Source: Flavobacterium sp. NKUCC04_CG (GTDB lineage Bacteria; Bacteroidota; Bacteroidia; Flavobacteriales; Flavobacteriaceae). Taken from it: a stretch of 64,000 nt of DNA. Below, piece by piece: positions 18,868-27,196 of the stretch (the first letter of the stretch is position 1; the number at the start of each line of letters is the position of its first letter). Location of the stretch: the NCBI RefSeq assembly GCF_019345525.1, contig NZ_JAHKRA010000004.1:184126-248125 (forward strand), in the 5' to 3' direction. The notes below the pieces were generated by a model, which saw nothing but the letters and a program-made list of their open reading frames with translations, searched no databases and was not told where the DNA came from. The translations under genes and the position numbers were made by a program.

Positions 18868-19638
18868 ATGAAAATAGCTTTAATTCAGGCACCGTTAGTT
18901 TGGGAAGACACCGATGCCAATCTACGGTACTTCGAATCCAAAATAGAACAGTTGGAACAAGATACGGATTTGGTGGTCGTGCCAGAAATGTTTACTTCGG
19001 GTTTTACAATGAATCCGGAACGCGCTTTTGAAGTGATGGATGGGCATGCCGTATCATGGATGCAAAAAATGTGTATGCAAAAAAGTATTGCTTTGACTGG
19101 TAGTTTGATTATAAAAGAAAAGGGCAATTATTACAATCGGATGTTTTTTGTGTTTCCTAATGGTACGTATCAAACTTACGATAAGCGCCATCTTTTTTCC
19201 TTAGCGGGGGAAGAAAAAAAATATACAGCAGGCTCACAAAGACTAGTGGTAAGCTATAAAGATTGGAAAATTTGCCCGTTAGTTTGTTATGATTTGAGAT
19301 TTCCAGTTTTCGCTCGAAATCAGGATGAAGCTTATGATTTGTTGATTTATGTAGCCAATTGGCCAGACCAACGAATTTACGCATGGGACAGCTTATTTAA
19401 AGCCCGTGCCATTGAAAACATGACCTATGCAATAGGAGTGAATCGAGTGGGAACTGATATCGGAAATAACCTGTATTCAGGTCATTCACAAGTTTTGGAT
19501 TATATGGGTGAATACCTGATTCCGCCACATACAGGTGAAGCTGTATTGTATGCGAAATTAGAAAAAGCCAATTTGATTCAGGCTAGAAAAAAATTGGCTT
19601 TTTTAAGTGATGGTGATTCGTTTATTCTGACAGATTAA
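18868..19638 (+). CDS. Nitrilase-family amidohydrolase, omega-amidase-like
   Basis: A 256-residue carbon-nitrogen hydrolase with the Glu-Lys-Cys triad: Glu in VVPEMFTSGF (near 43), Lys in YDKRHLFSL (near 108) and Cys in PLVCYDLRFPVFARN (near 141). The YDLRFP and NWPDQR segments match the YafV/Nit2 branch, whose members are omega-amidases that clear alpha-ketoglutaramate or alpha-ketosuccinamate, the side products of glutamine transamination and methionine salvage. The 3' end overlaps the converging gene by 17 nt. Confidence 0.85.
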   Translation: MKIALIQAPLVWEDTDANLRYFESKIEQLEQDTDLVVVPEMFTSGFTMNPERAFEVMDGHAVSWMQKMCMQKSIALTGSLIIKEKGNYYNRMFFVFPNGTYQTYDKRHLFSLAGEEKKYTAGSQRLVVSYKDWKICPLVCYDLRFPVFARNQDEAYDLLIYVANWPDQRIYAWDSLFKARAIENMTYAIGVNRVGTDIGNNLYSGHSQVLDYMGEYLIPPHTGEAVLYAKLEKANLIQARKKLAFLSDGDSFILTD

Positions 19639-21223
19639 AAGTTTGATCGACATCCCAATTGGCGCGAACATCTATTTCCGTGGGGTAATAAATAACTTCC
19701 TCGGGTTGTTTGCGTTCAAAGAAATAACCTGTATCCCATTTTCCGTTTCGATTATCGTCGTAAATAGCTCGTAAAAAGTATTTTTTAGGAGGTAAAATAT
19801 CAAATTGAAGTTTGGTGTTTTCTTCGGTAATTATGCTAGCTACCACAACCTCTTTGGAATCCAAGACTTCTACTATAACAGGAAAGCGCTTGACACCGCT
19901 TAGATTGACCAATAGATTGCCGTAGTCGGTGAGTGATTGCGTGCTAACCATAAAGTTTAAGCTGTCGTTCCTCTTGCCAAATAGGTCGGTTATGGCTTCC
20001 GGGAGTAATTGAATCTTATATTTATCCTGTTCCTTCTTTTCGAATTCTAAAGCAATTTCTTGGAGAAAGGGATGGCGAATCATTTTAAAGGGAACCGCTA
20101 CAGTGTCTTTGTTGGTAATAAAAATTTTTGTAGAATCGACTTTTGTAAAGGGAGTCGTTGTTTTTATCCTAAAGGTGTCATTAAAATCCAGAACGCCCCG
20201 TTGAACAGGAGAGACAACTAAGGTATCGACCATTTTTATTTTTCGCGGGCGTATGGAAAATTGCTTCTCATAATCGCCTTTTTTAAATTGTACTAAAAGG
20301 GAGTCCACTTCCATTTTTGGAAACCACATTTGGAGCGAATCTTTGCCCGGTAGACTCGTTATGGCGTGTAAAACATCTTGGTCAACATTTTTCAGTTTAA
20401 TTTCTAGTTTTTCGGAATTTCCACTATAAGGTATATACCATTTGTTTTCCGATACTTGAGAAGGTCTATTAACCTTGAGTTTTTCTTCCGATTTAAATAA
20501 GTTCAGCTCAAAAGTCTCTTCAGTAGGAATCGTAATCGGTTCGTTGATAAAAGCGATTAAATCCTGATCGGGGTCAAACTTAAAATTGTTGCTTTTGTCT
20601 TTTAAGGCGACCAAATAATAAGAACCATCTTTTACGTTTTCAATAGAAAAAGTTTTTAAACTGTCTAAGGTATTGGTAACATAGAGCGGTTTTTGTTTAT
20701 AAACGGTAGAATCTTTAAAAGTTGCAGCGTCATACAGCATCACATTAACAAAATTGGGGTGGTCTTTTTTATAGGCCGCACGTATGCTTCCATTGACTTT
20801 TAAGGAGTCAATATACGAGCCGGTAGAAAAGATATATTTAAATTGTTTCAATGCATTCCCCTCATTGTTGTCTATAATACTTTCACCAAAGTTAAAACTG
20901 TAGGTCGTATTGGGTTTTAGGGTATCGATGATTTTTATGGTCAATTCTTTTTTAGCACTTCCAGCAGGACTGATGTCCGGTGCCGTTTCCATAGGTGGAG
21001 AAATAATCAATTGTTGGTTGATATTCTTTAATTTGATGTATTCGTCGAATTGGATTTTAATGGTATTTTCATTAAAATTTTTGCTGTAATTTTCTGGATT
21101 GCTCTTCAGCATCACGGGTGGAATGGTGTCTTTATCTCCACCGCTAATAACACCTCGTTTTGCACAGCTTACAAAAGTGGTTATTATAATAAAGAAAAGG
21201 GCAATCTGACGTATTCTCAACAT
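19622..21223 (-). CDS. Ig-like domain lipoprotein
   Basis: A 533-residue lipoprotein from the ATG at 21223; an upstream ATG at 21244 would add seven residues ahead of the signal peptide and fits less well. The signal peptide ends in TTFVSC, a lipobox. An Ig-like (SbsA-type) domain follows (about 25-125): DTIPPVMLKSNPENYSKNF, IQFDEYIKL and TTYSFNFGESIIDNNEG. The remainder is beta-rich. It is probably outer-membrane anchored. This family is widespread in Bacteroidota and its function is unknown. The gene converges on and overlaps the omega-amidase gene. Confidence 0.8.
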   Translation of the reverse strand: MLRIRQIALFFIIITTFVSCAKRGVISGGDKDTIPPVMLKSNPENYSKNFNENTIKIQFDEYIKLKNINQQLIISPPMETAPDISPAGSAKKELTIKIIDTLKPNTTYSFNFGESIIDNNEGNALKQFKYIFSTGSYIDSLKVNGSIRAAYKKDHPNFVNVMLYDAATFKDSTVYKQKPLYVTNTLDSLKTFSIENVKDGSYYLVALKDKSNNFKFDPDQDLIAFINEPITIPTEETFELNLFKSEEKLKVNRPSQVSENKWYIPYSGNSEKLEIKLKNVDQDVLHAITSLPGKDSLQMWFPKMEVDSLLVQFKKGDYEKQFSIRPRKIKMVDTLVVSPVQRGVLDFNDTFRIKTTTPFTKVDSTKIFITNKDTVAVPFKMIRHPFLQEIALEFEKKEQDKYKIQLLPEAITDLFGKRNDSLNFMVSTQSLTDYGNLLVNLSGVKRFPVIVEVLDSKEVVVASIITEENTKLQFDILPPKKYFLRAIYDDNRNGKWDTGYFFERKQPEEVIYYPTEIDVRANWDVDQTFNLSE

Positions 21224-21289
21224 GATATGGCTTTTATTTGACAAATTAACGACTATATTTTTTAGGAATAAAATCTAGTAGTAAAAACT

Positions 21290-21973
21290 TTATTGAGTTT
21301 GTGCTAAACACAAAACACTAATGGAGGAATTGGGGATCTCTAAGATCTTTTTACCACAGGATTCCAAGGTTCCGCCGGTTGTTAATATATCGTCGAGGAT
21401 TAGAAAATGCTTGCCTTGATGCAGAGGTTGAGCATGTATGTTAAACCGCAATTGATTTGTTTTAGTACGCTCAAATAGGTTTTTACGGGTTTGCGACACA
21501 GTATAAATATCTTGGGTTAGTAGGTGATAGTCAATGGGTATATTAAAGTGGTCCGATAGTGCTTCGGCGAATCCGTTGACTTGATTGTATCCTCTAATGG
21601 ATTGTTTTTTTGTGTGTAACGGTACGGGTATTATGATGTCAACCGTTTGCAACCATGGACAATCCGTTAATTGAGAGGCATATATTTGCCCGAGATAATA
21701 ACTGATTTGGGGCTGATTTTTGTATTTTAAGTGATGAAAAACTTGCTGTACGAATCCGGTTTTTGTAAAATAGAGTAGGCAAGAACAATTCTTTAAGCGC
21801 AGTCTTCCGTGAAATCGTTGGTGTGCTTCATTTTCTGAGTGCAGATGTTGGAAGGTAAAGGGCAATTGATGCAGGCACTGTACACATAGAAAATCCTGAT
21901 TGCGCAACAAGTGGTTGTCGCAGCCGAAACAACATTTTGGAAAAAGAACATCAATGATGGTGGTCAAAGGCAT
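21290..21973 (-). CDS. comF: ComF family protein
   Basis: A 227-residue protein with an N-terminal four-cysteine zinc module (CCFGC ... CVQC, about 14-35) and a C-terminal phosphoribosyltransferase-like domain with ILDDILTTGGTLESC near 193. ComF proteins are linked to uptake of single-stranded DNA during transformation in Gram-positive bacteria and to DNA processing elsewhere. It may be co-transcribed with the downstream Ig-like lipoprotein gene, 66 nt away. Confidence 0.88.
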   Translation of the reverse strand: MPLTTIIDVLFPKCCFGCDNHLLRNQDFLCVQCLHQLPFTFQHLHSENEAHQRFHGRLRLKNCSCLLYFTKTGFVQQVFHHLKYKNQPQISYYLGQIYASQLTDCPWLQTVDIIIPVPLHTKKQSIRGYNQVNGFAEALSDHFNIPIDYHLLTQDIYTVSQTRKNLFERTKTNQLRFNIHAQPLHQGKHFLILDDILTTGGTLESCGKKILEIPNSSISVLCLAQTQ

Positions 21974-22103
21974 TTTTGTGTTTTAGCGGTTAAAGTTTGT
22001 GTTTTTCAGTAAGTTATAATTTAATTTGGATGGTAAAGTAGTTAAAAAAAATAAAAAAACGGTATAGAATTGCTTTTTAATTCGTAAATTGAAGAGAACC
22101 TTC

Positions 22104-22111
22104 TACCTTTG
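22104..22111 (+). promoter_or_regulatory. Predicted -7 box for the small protein/ychJ pair
   Basis: TACCTTTG, an exact TAnnTTTG match 28 nt upstream of the ATG at 22140. Confidence 0.5.
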
Positions 22112-22139
22112 AGGGGTCAATAATATATCGTATCGTAGT

Positions 22140-22352
22140 ATGAAAAACAGCCTAGAAAACACCCAGAAGAAAATAATGCACTTAATGGTGAGTATTGCTC
22201 AAAAGGATCAGGGGAATGCGGAGCGTCAAATCGAAGAAATTAAGGAAATGATTTTGGAGGGGCTCGATTATACTGCAGACGATGAGGAACTGGTCAAATG
22301 GAGTAAGTACTTTAAAATAGTTGAGGAATTAGAATCCAAATTGGGAGTATGA
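22140..22352 (+). CDS. Small helical protein of unknown function
   Basis: A 70-residue, highly charged, mostly helical protein (MKNSLENTQKKIMHLM at the start). It has no signal peptide, cysteine or known motif. Its stop codon overlaps the start of the ychJ-like gene (ATGA), so the two are translationally coupled. A predicted promoter lies just upstream. I do not recognise the family. Confidence 0.7.
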   Translation: MKNSLENTQKKIMHLMVSIAQKDQGNAERQIEEIKEMILEGLDYTADDEELVKWSKYFKIVEELESKLGV

Positions 22353-22735
22353 TGATGGAAGTAGTTGAGTTGGCTTGTTATTGTGGACATAAAATGGGTT
22401 TTGAAGCTTGTTGTAAACCTTTTATAATAGGGAAGCAAAACCCCAGTTCTCCTGAACAATTAATGCGTTCGCGTTATACGGCATATGTATTGATTGATGC
22501 AGATTATATTTTAAAAACCACCCATCCCAAAACGCGTTATCTCCATAAAAAGCGCGATATTCTGGCATGGGCTAAAGAAAGCGACTGGGCGGGTTTAGAT
22601 GTTTTAGAGGCTCATGATAATCTCGTGGTTTTTAAAGCCTACTATCGCGATAGAAACCAACAACTCATCACGCATGCTGAAAATGCTGTATTTGAACAGG
22701 TTGCGGGGAAATGGTTTTATTTAACAGCCAAATAA
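22349..22735 (+). CDS. YchJ family (SEC-C motif) protein
   Basis: A 128-residue protein with an N-terminal metal-binding cysteine motif (CYCGHKMGFEACC, about 9-21) followed by SPEQLMRSRYTAYV, the diagnostic stretch of the UPF0225/YchJ family, and an NTF2-like body. Three ATG codons in a row (22349, 22352, 22355) are possible starts. The first overlaps the upstream stop codon. The biochemical role is unknown. Confidence 0.88.
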   Translation: MMMEVVELACYCGHKMGFEACCKPFIIGKQNPSSPEQLMRSRYTAYVLIDADYILKTTHPKTRYLHKKRDILAWAKESDWAGLDVLEAHDNLVVFKAYYRDRNQQLITHAENAVFEQVAGKWFYLTAK

Positions 22736-22883
22736 TCAAAGAGGTGTTGCTGTTGATTACAGAAAGAAGAAAGGGCTGAATCTTGGAATAGGGTTGTTTT
22801 TCTAAAGTAGCGATAACATGACCAATATATAAATAATCGGAAGCAATTGCCGGGTGCAGTTTGTTATTCTCAATACAATAAAC

Positions 22884-23528
22884 ATGTTAAAAGCGGTAGT
22901 TATTGGTGCCACAGGTGCTACGGGTAAGGAATTGGTTGAGGGATTACTTCAAAGCGATGCGTATGAAAGTGTAACGGTTTTTGTTAGAAAAAATCAGGCT
23001 TCTAGCAATTCCAAATTAATTATTCATCAAGTCGATTTTGAACAGCCAGAGAGCTGGGCGCATCTCGTTGTTGGTGATGTGGCTTTTTCTGCTTTGGGAA
23101 CCACTTTAAAGGTTGCAGGTAGTAAAGATAAACAGTGGAAGGTGGATTATGATTATCAATTTCACTTTGCCAAAACGGCTAAAATAAATGAAATTCCCTC
23201 TTTTGTATTGGTTTCTGCTATAGGGGCTGATGCCAAATCTTCGGTTTTTTATTCCAGAATGAAAGGCGCTTTGGAGCAGGCCATTATCAAGCTAAATTTT
23301 GAGAAATTATTGATTTTTCAACCGGGTTTACTAATTAGACCAGGAACCGATCGTCAGGCGGAGGCTAGCTTTGAAAAGGTGATACGGTTTTTTAATCGCT
23401 TGGGAATCGCTCGTAAATACCGACCCATTGCTGTTTCGGATTTAGCCCAAAAGATGATTGCGTATAGTTTATCGACAGAAGCGGGGGTAAAAATAATCAG
23501 TAGCCGTGAACTTTTTACTCAAAAATAA
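22884..23528 (+). CDS. Atypical SDR / NAD(P)-binding oxidoreductase
   Basis: A 214-residue Rossmann protein from the ATG at 22884. A GTG at 22854 also opens the frame, but MLKAVVIGATGATGKELV is the natural N-terminus. The motif is GATGATG near residue 8. VSAIGAD (near 110) and YSRMKGALEQ (near 120, Tyr and Lys spaced YxxxK) fit the HTATIP2/TIP30-like branch of atypical SDRs. The substrate is unknown. A bidirectional terminator follows. Confidence 0.82.
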   Translation: MLKAVVIGATGATGKELVEGLLQSDAYESVTVFVRKNQASSNSKLIIHQVDFEQPESWAHLVVGDVAFSALGTTLKVAGSKDKQWKVDYDYQFHFAKTAKINEIPSFVLVSAIGADAKSSVFYSRMKGALEQAIIKLNFEKLLIFQPGLLIRPGTDRQAEASFEKVIRFFNRLGIARKYRPIAVSDLAQKMIAYSLSTEAGVKIISSRELFTQK

Positions 23529-23534
23529 AAATAA

Positions 23535-23567
23535 AAAGGACGTTTCTTGGCTAGAGAAACGTCCTTT
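23535..23567. terminator. Bidirectional terminator
   Basis: A perfect 13-bp stem AAAGGACGTTTCT / AGAAACGTCCTTT with a 7-nt loop between converging genes (SDR gene and yceI-like). Confidence 0.88.
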
Positions 23568-23601
23568 ATCATAAAAAACAGGGTGTTGTTTTATGTTTTG
23601 C

Positions 23602-24177
23602 TTATCCTTTTTTTGCGAATTCTAAATTTACTTTAAGCGTTACCTCTTTTGCGATAGCCTGTCCAGAAGGGTCGTAGGCAACATCAAAATCGAAACGATT
23701 AATCGTTGTAGTAGCTTGGAATCCCATTTTTTGATTTCCTTGTCCATCATCCTTAAGTAGTCCACCATAAACCAAATCAAATTTTACGGGTTTAGCAATT
23801 CCACGAATCGTTAAAATTCCGTCTAATACATAATTGTTGTCCGAAATTTTCTTAAGTGATTTTGAAACGAAAGTGATGGTTGTGAACTTATCCGTATTAA
23901 AGAAATCGTTTGTTCGCAAATGATCATCACGCATTGAAACGCCTGTATTGATACTGTTGGATTGGATGGTGAAATCAAATTTTCCATCGGTCAAATCGGC
24001 TTTGTTACTGGTGAAAGTTCCGTCGTATTTATCAAATTTTCCTTCTACGAAAGAAATGCCTAAATGTTTAACTGAAAAAGTTAAAAAGGAATGCATTTGA
24101 TCTACTTTCCAAGTTGTTTGTGCAAACATGGTTGCTGATGCGAATACCGCAACAAATAAATAAATAAATTTTTTCAT
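23602..24177 (-). CDS. YceI family periplasmic protein
   Basis: A 191-residue lipocalin-like protein with a signal peptide (about 1-20, ending MFAQ) and the YceI pattern: WKVDQMHSFLTFSVKHLGIS, KFDKYDGTF, HLRTNDFFNTDKF and a C-terminal LTIRGIAKPV. YceI-fold proteins bind polyisoprenoids or amphiphiles in the periplasm. A single gene with a -7 box and a perfect palindrome upstream. Confidence 0.93.
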   Translation of the reverse strand: MKKFIYLFVAVFASATMFAQTTWKVDQMHSFLTFSVKHLGISFVEGKFDKYDGTFTSNKADLTDGKFDFTIQSNSINTGVSMRDDHLRTNDFFNTDKFTTITFVSKSLKKISDNNYVLDGILTIRGIAKPVKFDLVYGGLLKDDGQGNQKMGFQATTTINRFDFDVAYDPSGQAIAKEVTLKVNLEFAKKG

Positions 24178-24198
24178 GGCTAGTTGTTTAATTAATTA

Positions 24199-24206
24199 CA
24201 AATCTA
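24199..24206 (-). promoter_or_regulatory. Predicted -7 box of the yceI-like gene
   Basis: Minus-strand TAGATTTG, an exact TAnnTTTG match, 21 nt before the ATG. Confidence 0.5.
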
Positions 24207-24228
24207 AGAGCTTATTACTTCTTGGAAC

Positions 24229-24242
24229 TTAATCTAGATTAA
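24229..24242. promoter_or_regulatory. Candidate operator palindrome upstream of yceI-like gene
   Basis: TTAATCTAGATTAA is a perfect 14-bp palindrome. Its centre lies about 42 nt upstream of the transcription start predicted from the -7 box, a usual place for an activator site. A similar core, AATCTAGAT, lies upstream of hemA at about 43183. Confidence 0.4.
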
Positions 24243-24385
24243 TAAATAGGTCTCTAGAGAAATGTAATTGGTTGTGAATACTTAAAGTTAGTGTTTATTT
24301 TGATTTTTTTTTTATTTTTAGTTGAAAATTTATACTATACCCTTAAGGTTTAGATTATTAATTATTAATTTTTAAAAATTTGAAG

Positions 24386-24760
24386 ATGCATAAAGATTTA
24401 GAAGTTTGGAAAAAATCCATGCAATTAGTTACTGAAATATATCTCGTAACTCAATCTTTTCCAGAGGAGGAGTTGTATGGTTTGGCAAGTCAGATAAGAC
24501 AATCGGCAGTGTCAATCCCCTCAAACATTTCAGCAGGTGCTGCCAGGAAAGAGAACCTGGAGTTTATTTCATTTCTACACCTGGCTTTAGGTAGTAAAAA
24601 TGTACTGGAAACACAATTAATTATTGCTTTCAATTTGAAGTATATGAGTGATAAGCAACACATCGATTTAAAATTGAAAGTAGGTGAAATTGGGAAAATG
24701 ATTTTAGGATTGATCAACTATTTTAAAAATAAAAATAGCAACAATCGCGAATCATTATAA
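24386..24760 (+). CDS. Four-helix bundle protein (S23/avd-like)
   Basis: A 124-residue all-helical protein from the ATG at 24386 (an in-frame TTG at 24380 is less likely). It starts MHKDLEVWKKSMQLV, then YGLASQIRQSAVSIPSNI and a conserved glutamate-rich LEFISFLHLALGS. This is the four-helix bundle family first seen as the protein of 23S rRNA intervening sequences and as Avd in diversity-generating retroelements. No reverse transcriptase or rRNA gene is nearby, so it is a stand-alone copy. Function unknown. Confidence 0.85.
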   Translation: MHKDLEVWKKSMQLVTEIYLVTQSFPEEELYGLASQIRQSAVSIPSNISAGAARKENLEFISFLHLALGSKNVLETQLIIAFNLKYMSDKQHIDLKLKVGEIGKMILGLINYFKNKNSNNRESL

Positions 24761-24797
24761 AAACAAAGAGCCACTTATTAGTGGCTCTTTGTTTTTT
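24761..24797. terminator. Bidirectional terminator
   Basis: A perfect 14-bp stem AAACAAAGAGCCAC / GTGGCTCTTTGTTT with a TTATTA loop serves the four-helix bundle gene and the converging glyS. Confidence 0.92.
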
Positions 24798-24798
24798 A

Positions 24799-26340
24799 TT
24801 ACATTCTTCTTAACCAGTTTCTAATGGAAACTTCGTCGTTGATGATGTTTTTTAAGTCTGCAATGTTTACACGATCTTGTTCCATACTATCTCTATGACG
24901 GATAGTTACAGTTTTGTCTTCAAGAGTTTGGTGGTCTACGGTTATACAGAATGGTGTTCCCAGAGCGTCTTGACGACGATATCTACGGCCTACAGCATCT
25001 TTTTCATCGTATGCTACGTTGAAGTCCCATTTCAATTCTTCGATGATTTCATGAGCCAATTCTGGCAAACCATCTCTTTTGATTAAGGGTAACACAGCGG
25101 CTTTGGTTGGAGCCAATACCGAAGGTAATCTTAAAACGGTTCTTGTGCTGCCGTCTTCTAGGATTTCTTCTTGTAGTGATTTGGAGAATATAGCTAGGAA
25201 CATACGGTCTAAACCTACAGAGGTTTCAACTACATACGGAACATAACTGCTGTTGGTTTCGTTGTCGAAAAATTGCAGTTTTTTACCGGAATGTTGCTCG
25301 TGTGCTTTTAAATCGAAATCCGTTCTAGAGTGAATTCCTTCTAGTTCTTTAAATCCGAACGGGAAATTAAATTCGATATCCGTTGCGGCATTGGCATAAT
25401 GAGCCAATTTTTCGTGATCGTGAAAGCGGTAATTTTCTGCTCCCATACCCAAGGACAAATGCCATTTTTGACGGGTTTCTTTCCAGTATTCATACCATTT
25501 CATCTCTTCGCCTGGCTTAACGAAATATTGCATTTCCATCTGCTCAAATTCGCGCATACGGAAGATGAATTGACGGGCTACGATTTCATTTCTAAAAGCC
25601 TTACCGGTTTGTGCAATTCCAAACGGAATCTTCATTCTACCCGTTTTTTGTACGTTTAAGAAATTGACAAAAATACCTTGAGCCGTTTCTGGGCGCAGGT
25701 ATAAATCCATAGCAGTGTCTGCTGAAGCACCTAGTTTAGTCCCGAACATCAAATTGAATTGACGTACTTCGGTCCAGTTTCTAGATCCCGTTTCTGGATC
25801 GGCGATTTCCAATTCTTCAATCAAAGCTTTTACATCGGCTAAATCACCAGTATCTAAACCGCGAGCCATACGTTCTAAAATCGCTTTTTTTCTAGAAAGG
25901 TATTCTACCACACGAGGGTTGGTAGTTATAAATTCTTGTTCATTAAAAGAGTCGCCGAAACGCTTGCTCGCTTTCTCGATTTCTTTCTGTGCTTTTTGAT
26001 AGATTTTTTCACAGTAATCTTCAATCAATACATCGGCACGGTATCTCTTTTTAGAATCTTTGTTGTCGATTAAGGGGTCGTTAAAAGCATCAACGTGACC
26101 CGATGCTTTCCAAATGGTCGGATGCATAAATATTGAAGAATCAATACCTACAATATTTTCGTGCATTTGAACCATGGATTTCCACCAGTATTCACGAATG
26201 TTTTTTTTGAGTTCCACTCCGTTTTGAGCATAGTCGTAAACTGCGCTTAAACCGTCATAAATTTCGCTGGACGGAAATATAAATCCGTATTCCTTTGCAT
26301 GCGAAATAACATTTTTAAAAATATCATCTTGTTTTGCCAT
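24799..26340 (-). CDS. glyS: Glycine--tRNA ligase (dimeric type)
   Basis: A 513-residue class II synthetase of the single-chain dimeric (eukaryote/archaea-like) type rather than the alpha2-beta2 enzyme. It shows the N-terminal FIFPSSEIYDGLSAVYDYAQ segment, RPETAQGIFVNF near residue 218, FRNEIVARQFIFRMREFEQM near 247, motif 3 in TSVGLDRMFLAIF near 376, and a C-terminal anticodon-binding domain (about 410-510). It attaches glycine to tRNA-Gly. The promoter box abuts the start codon, so the mRNA may be leaderless. Confidence 0.96.
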   Translation of the reverse strand: MAKQDDIFKNVISHAKEYGFIFPSSEIYDGLSAVYDYAQNGVELKKNIREYWWKSMVQMHENIVGIDSSIFMHPTIWKASGHVDAFNDPLIDNKDSKKRYRADVLIEDYCEKIYQKAQKEIEKASKRFGDSFNEQEFITTNPRVVEYLSRKKAILERMARGLDTGDLADVKALIEELEIADPETGSRNWTEVRQFNLMFGTKLGASADTAMDLYLRPETAQGIFVNFLNVQKTGRMKIPFGIAQTGKAFRNEIVARQFIFRMREFEQMEMQYFVKPGEEMKWYEYWKETRQKWHLSLGMGAENYRFHDHEKLAHYANAATDIEFNFPFGFKELEGIHSRTDFDLKAHEQHSGKKLQFFDNETNSSYVPYVVETSVGLDRMFLAIFSKSLQEEILEDGSTRTVLRLPSVLAPTKAAVLPLIKRDGLPELAHEIIEELKWDFNVAYDEKDAVGRRYRRQDALGTPFCITVDHQTLEDKTVTIRHRDSMEQDRVNIADLKNIINDEVSIRNWLRRM

Positions 26341-26344
26341 AATG

Positions 26345-26352
26345 CAAAAATA
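26345..26352 (-). promoter_or_regulatory. Predicted -7 box directly before glyS
   Basis: Minus-strand TATTTTTG, an exact TAnnTTTG match, ends only 4 nt before the ATG. Transcription would start at or within 1-2 nt of the start codon. Confidence 0.5.
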
Positions 26353-26441
26353 GCAAAAGACTTGAGATTATGAATAGGATCAGTCGTTTTTTAATGTAAG
26401 CAGCGGTAGGAACTGCTTATACGCTGATAAAAAGAGTGTAA

Positions 26442-27164
26442 TTAATCACTTTTTTGCTGTTTTAACAGTTTTAGAGTGTGTTCCAAATGCCCTTGACCTT
26501 GCCAGTTATCGTGACCAGGGATGATGAATTTGGCACTTTTAAAACGTTTTTGTATATTGATAATACTGGTAGGCCAGGCTTCCAAATTGGCTTCACCTAT
26601 ATAGCCAAGATCGGTGGCTGCACTGCTTTTTACTAAGCATCCACCATCTAACACGCTTTGTTTTGGAAACCAAACAACGATGTTGTCAAAAGTATGCCCT
26701 TCTCCGACAAATAACAGCTCAAAAACATCTTTACCAACCGTAAATACCGCTTCATCTTTAAAAGTGTGTGTGGCGGTTGCTAAACCTTCGGCTGCTAATT
26801 TCTGATTTGTTTTTTGCGAAGCATAGGTATCTATGCCTAAACGGTTAAAAAAGTCAAATCCTCCTGCTCGATCTTCGTGCCAATGCGTGGCAAATACCTT
26901 GACAACGGCTAACTGATGTTTTTGTTGAATGGAATCGAGTAGCGGTTGATTGAGTTGTTTGTCCCATGGCGTATCGAAGAGAACTACACCTTCTTCGGTA
27001 ACCAAATAGAGGGCGTTGGAAGAATATAAGGTTCCGTTAAATGTTTGATAAGTAGTATAAGTATAGAGGTTTTTAGTTATTTTTTCGATTTGCAAGGGTT
27101 TGTTTTGCGCCTGTATACCAAAGGTAAATATAGATAAAACGACTAGTAGAAACTTTTTTAGCAT
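26442..27164 (-). CDS. Subclass B1 metallo-beta-lactamase
   Basis: A 240-residue secreted enzyme with a signal peptide ending GIQAQ (residue 20). All B1 zinc ligands are present: His94, His96 and Asp98 (ATHWHEDRAGG), His157 (GEGHTFDNIVVW), Cys176 (DGGCLVKS) and His218 (PGHDNWQG). This set (HxHxD, H, C, H) hydrolyses beta-lactams with two zinc ions in the periplasm. It resembles the chromosomal enzymes of flavobacteria (IND, BlaB, JOHN, MUS/TUS groups); no mobile element adjoins it, so it is probably intrinsic. The substrate range cannot be read from sequence. Confidence 0.9.
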   Translation of the reverse strand: MLKKFLLVVLSIFTFGIQAQNKPLQIEKITKNLYTYTTYQTFNGTLYSSNALYLVTEEGVVLFDTPWDKQLNQPLLDSIQQKHQLAVVKVFATHWHEDRAGGFDFFNRLGIDTYASQKTNQKLAAEGLATATHTFKDEAVFTVGKDVFELLFVGEGHTFDNIVVWFPKQSVLDGGCLVKSSAATDLGYIGEANLEAWPTSIINIQKRFKSAKFIIPGHDNWQGQGHLEHTLKLLKQQKSD

Positions 27165-27196
27165 AATAAAAATAAAATAAAGGAAAGTTAAGGCTG

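Noticed and set aside
22854..22883. GTG start adding ten residues to the SDR protein
   Set aside because: The Rossmann strand and GATGATG motif are at the normal distance from the ATG at 22884.
24386..24760. Accessory gene (avd) of a diversity-generating retroelement
   Set aside because: No reverse transcriptase, template repeat or variable repeat was found near it.
26397..26419. Hairpin TAAGCAG / CTGCTTA as terminator of the beta-lactamase gene
   Set aside because: The stem is only 7 bp and no T run follows on the minus strand.
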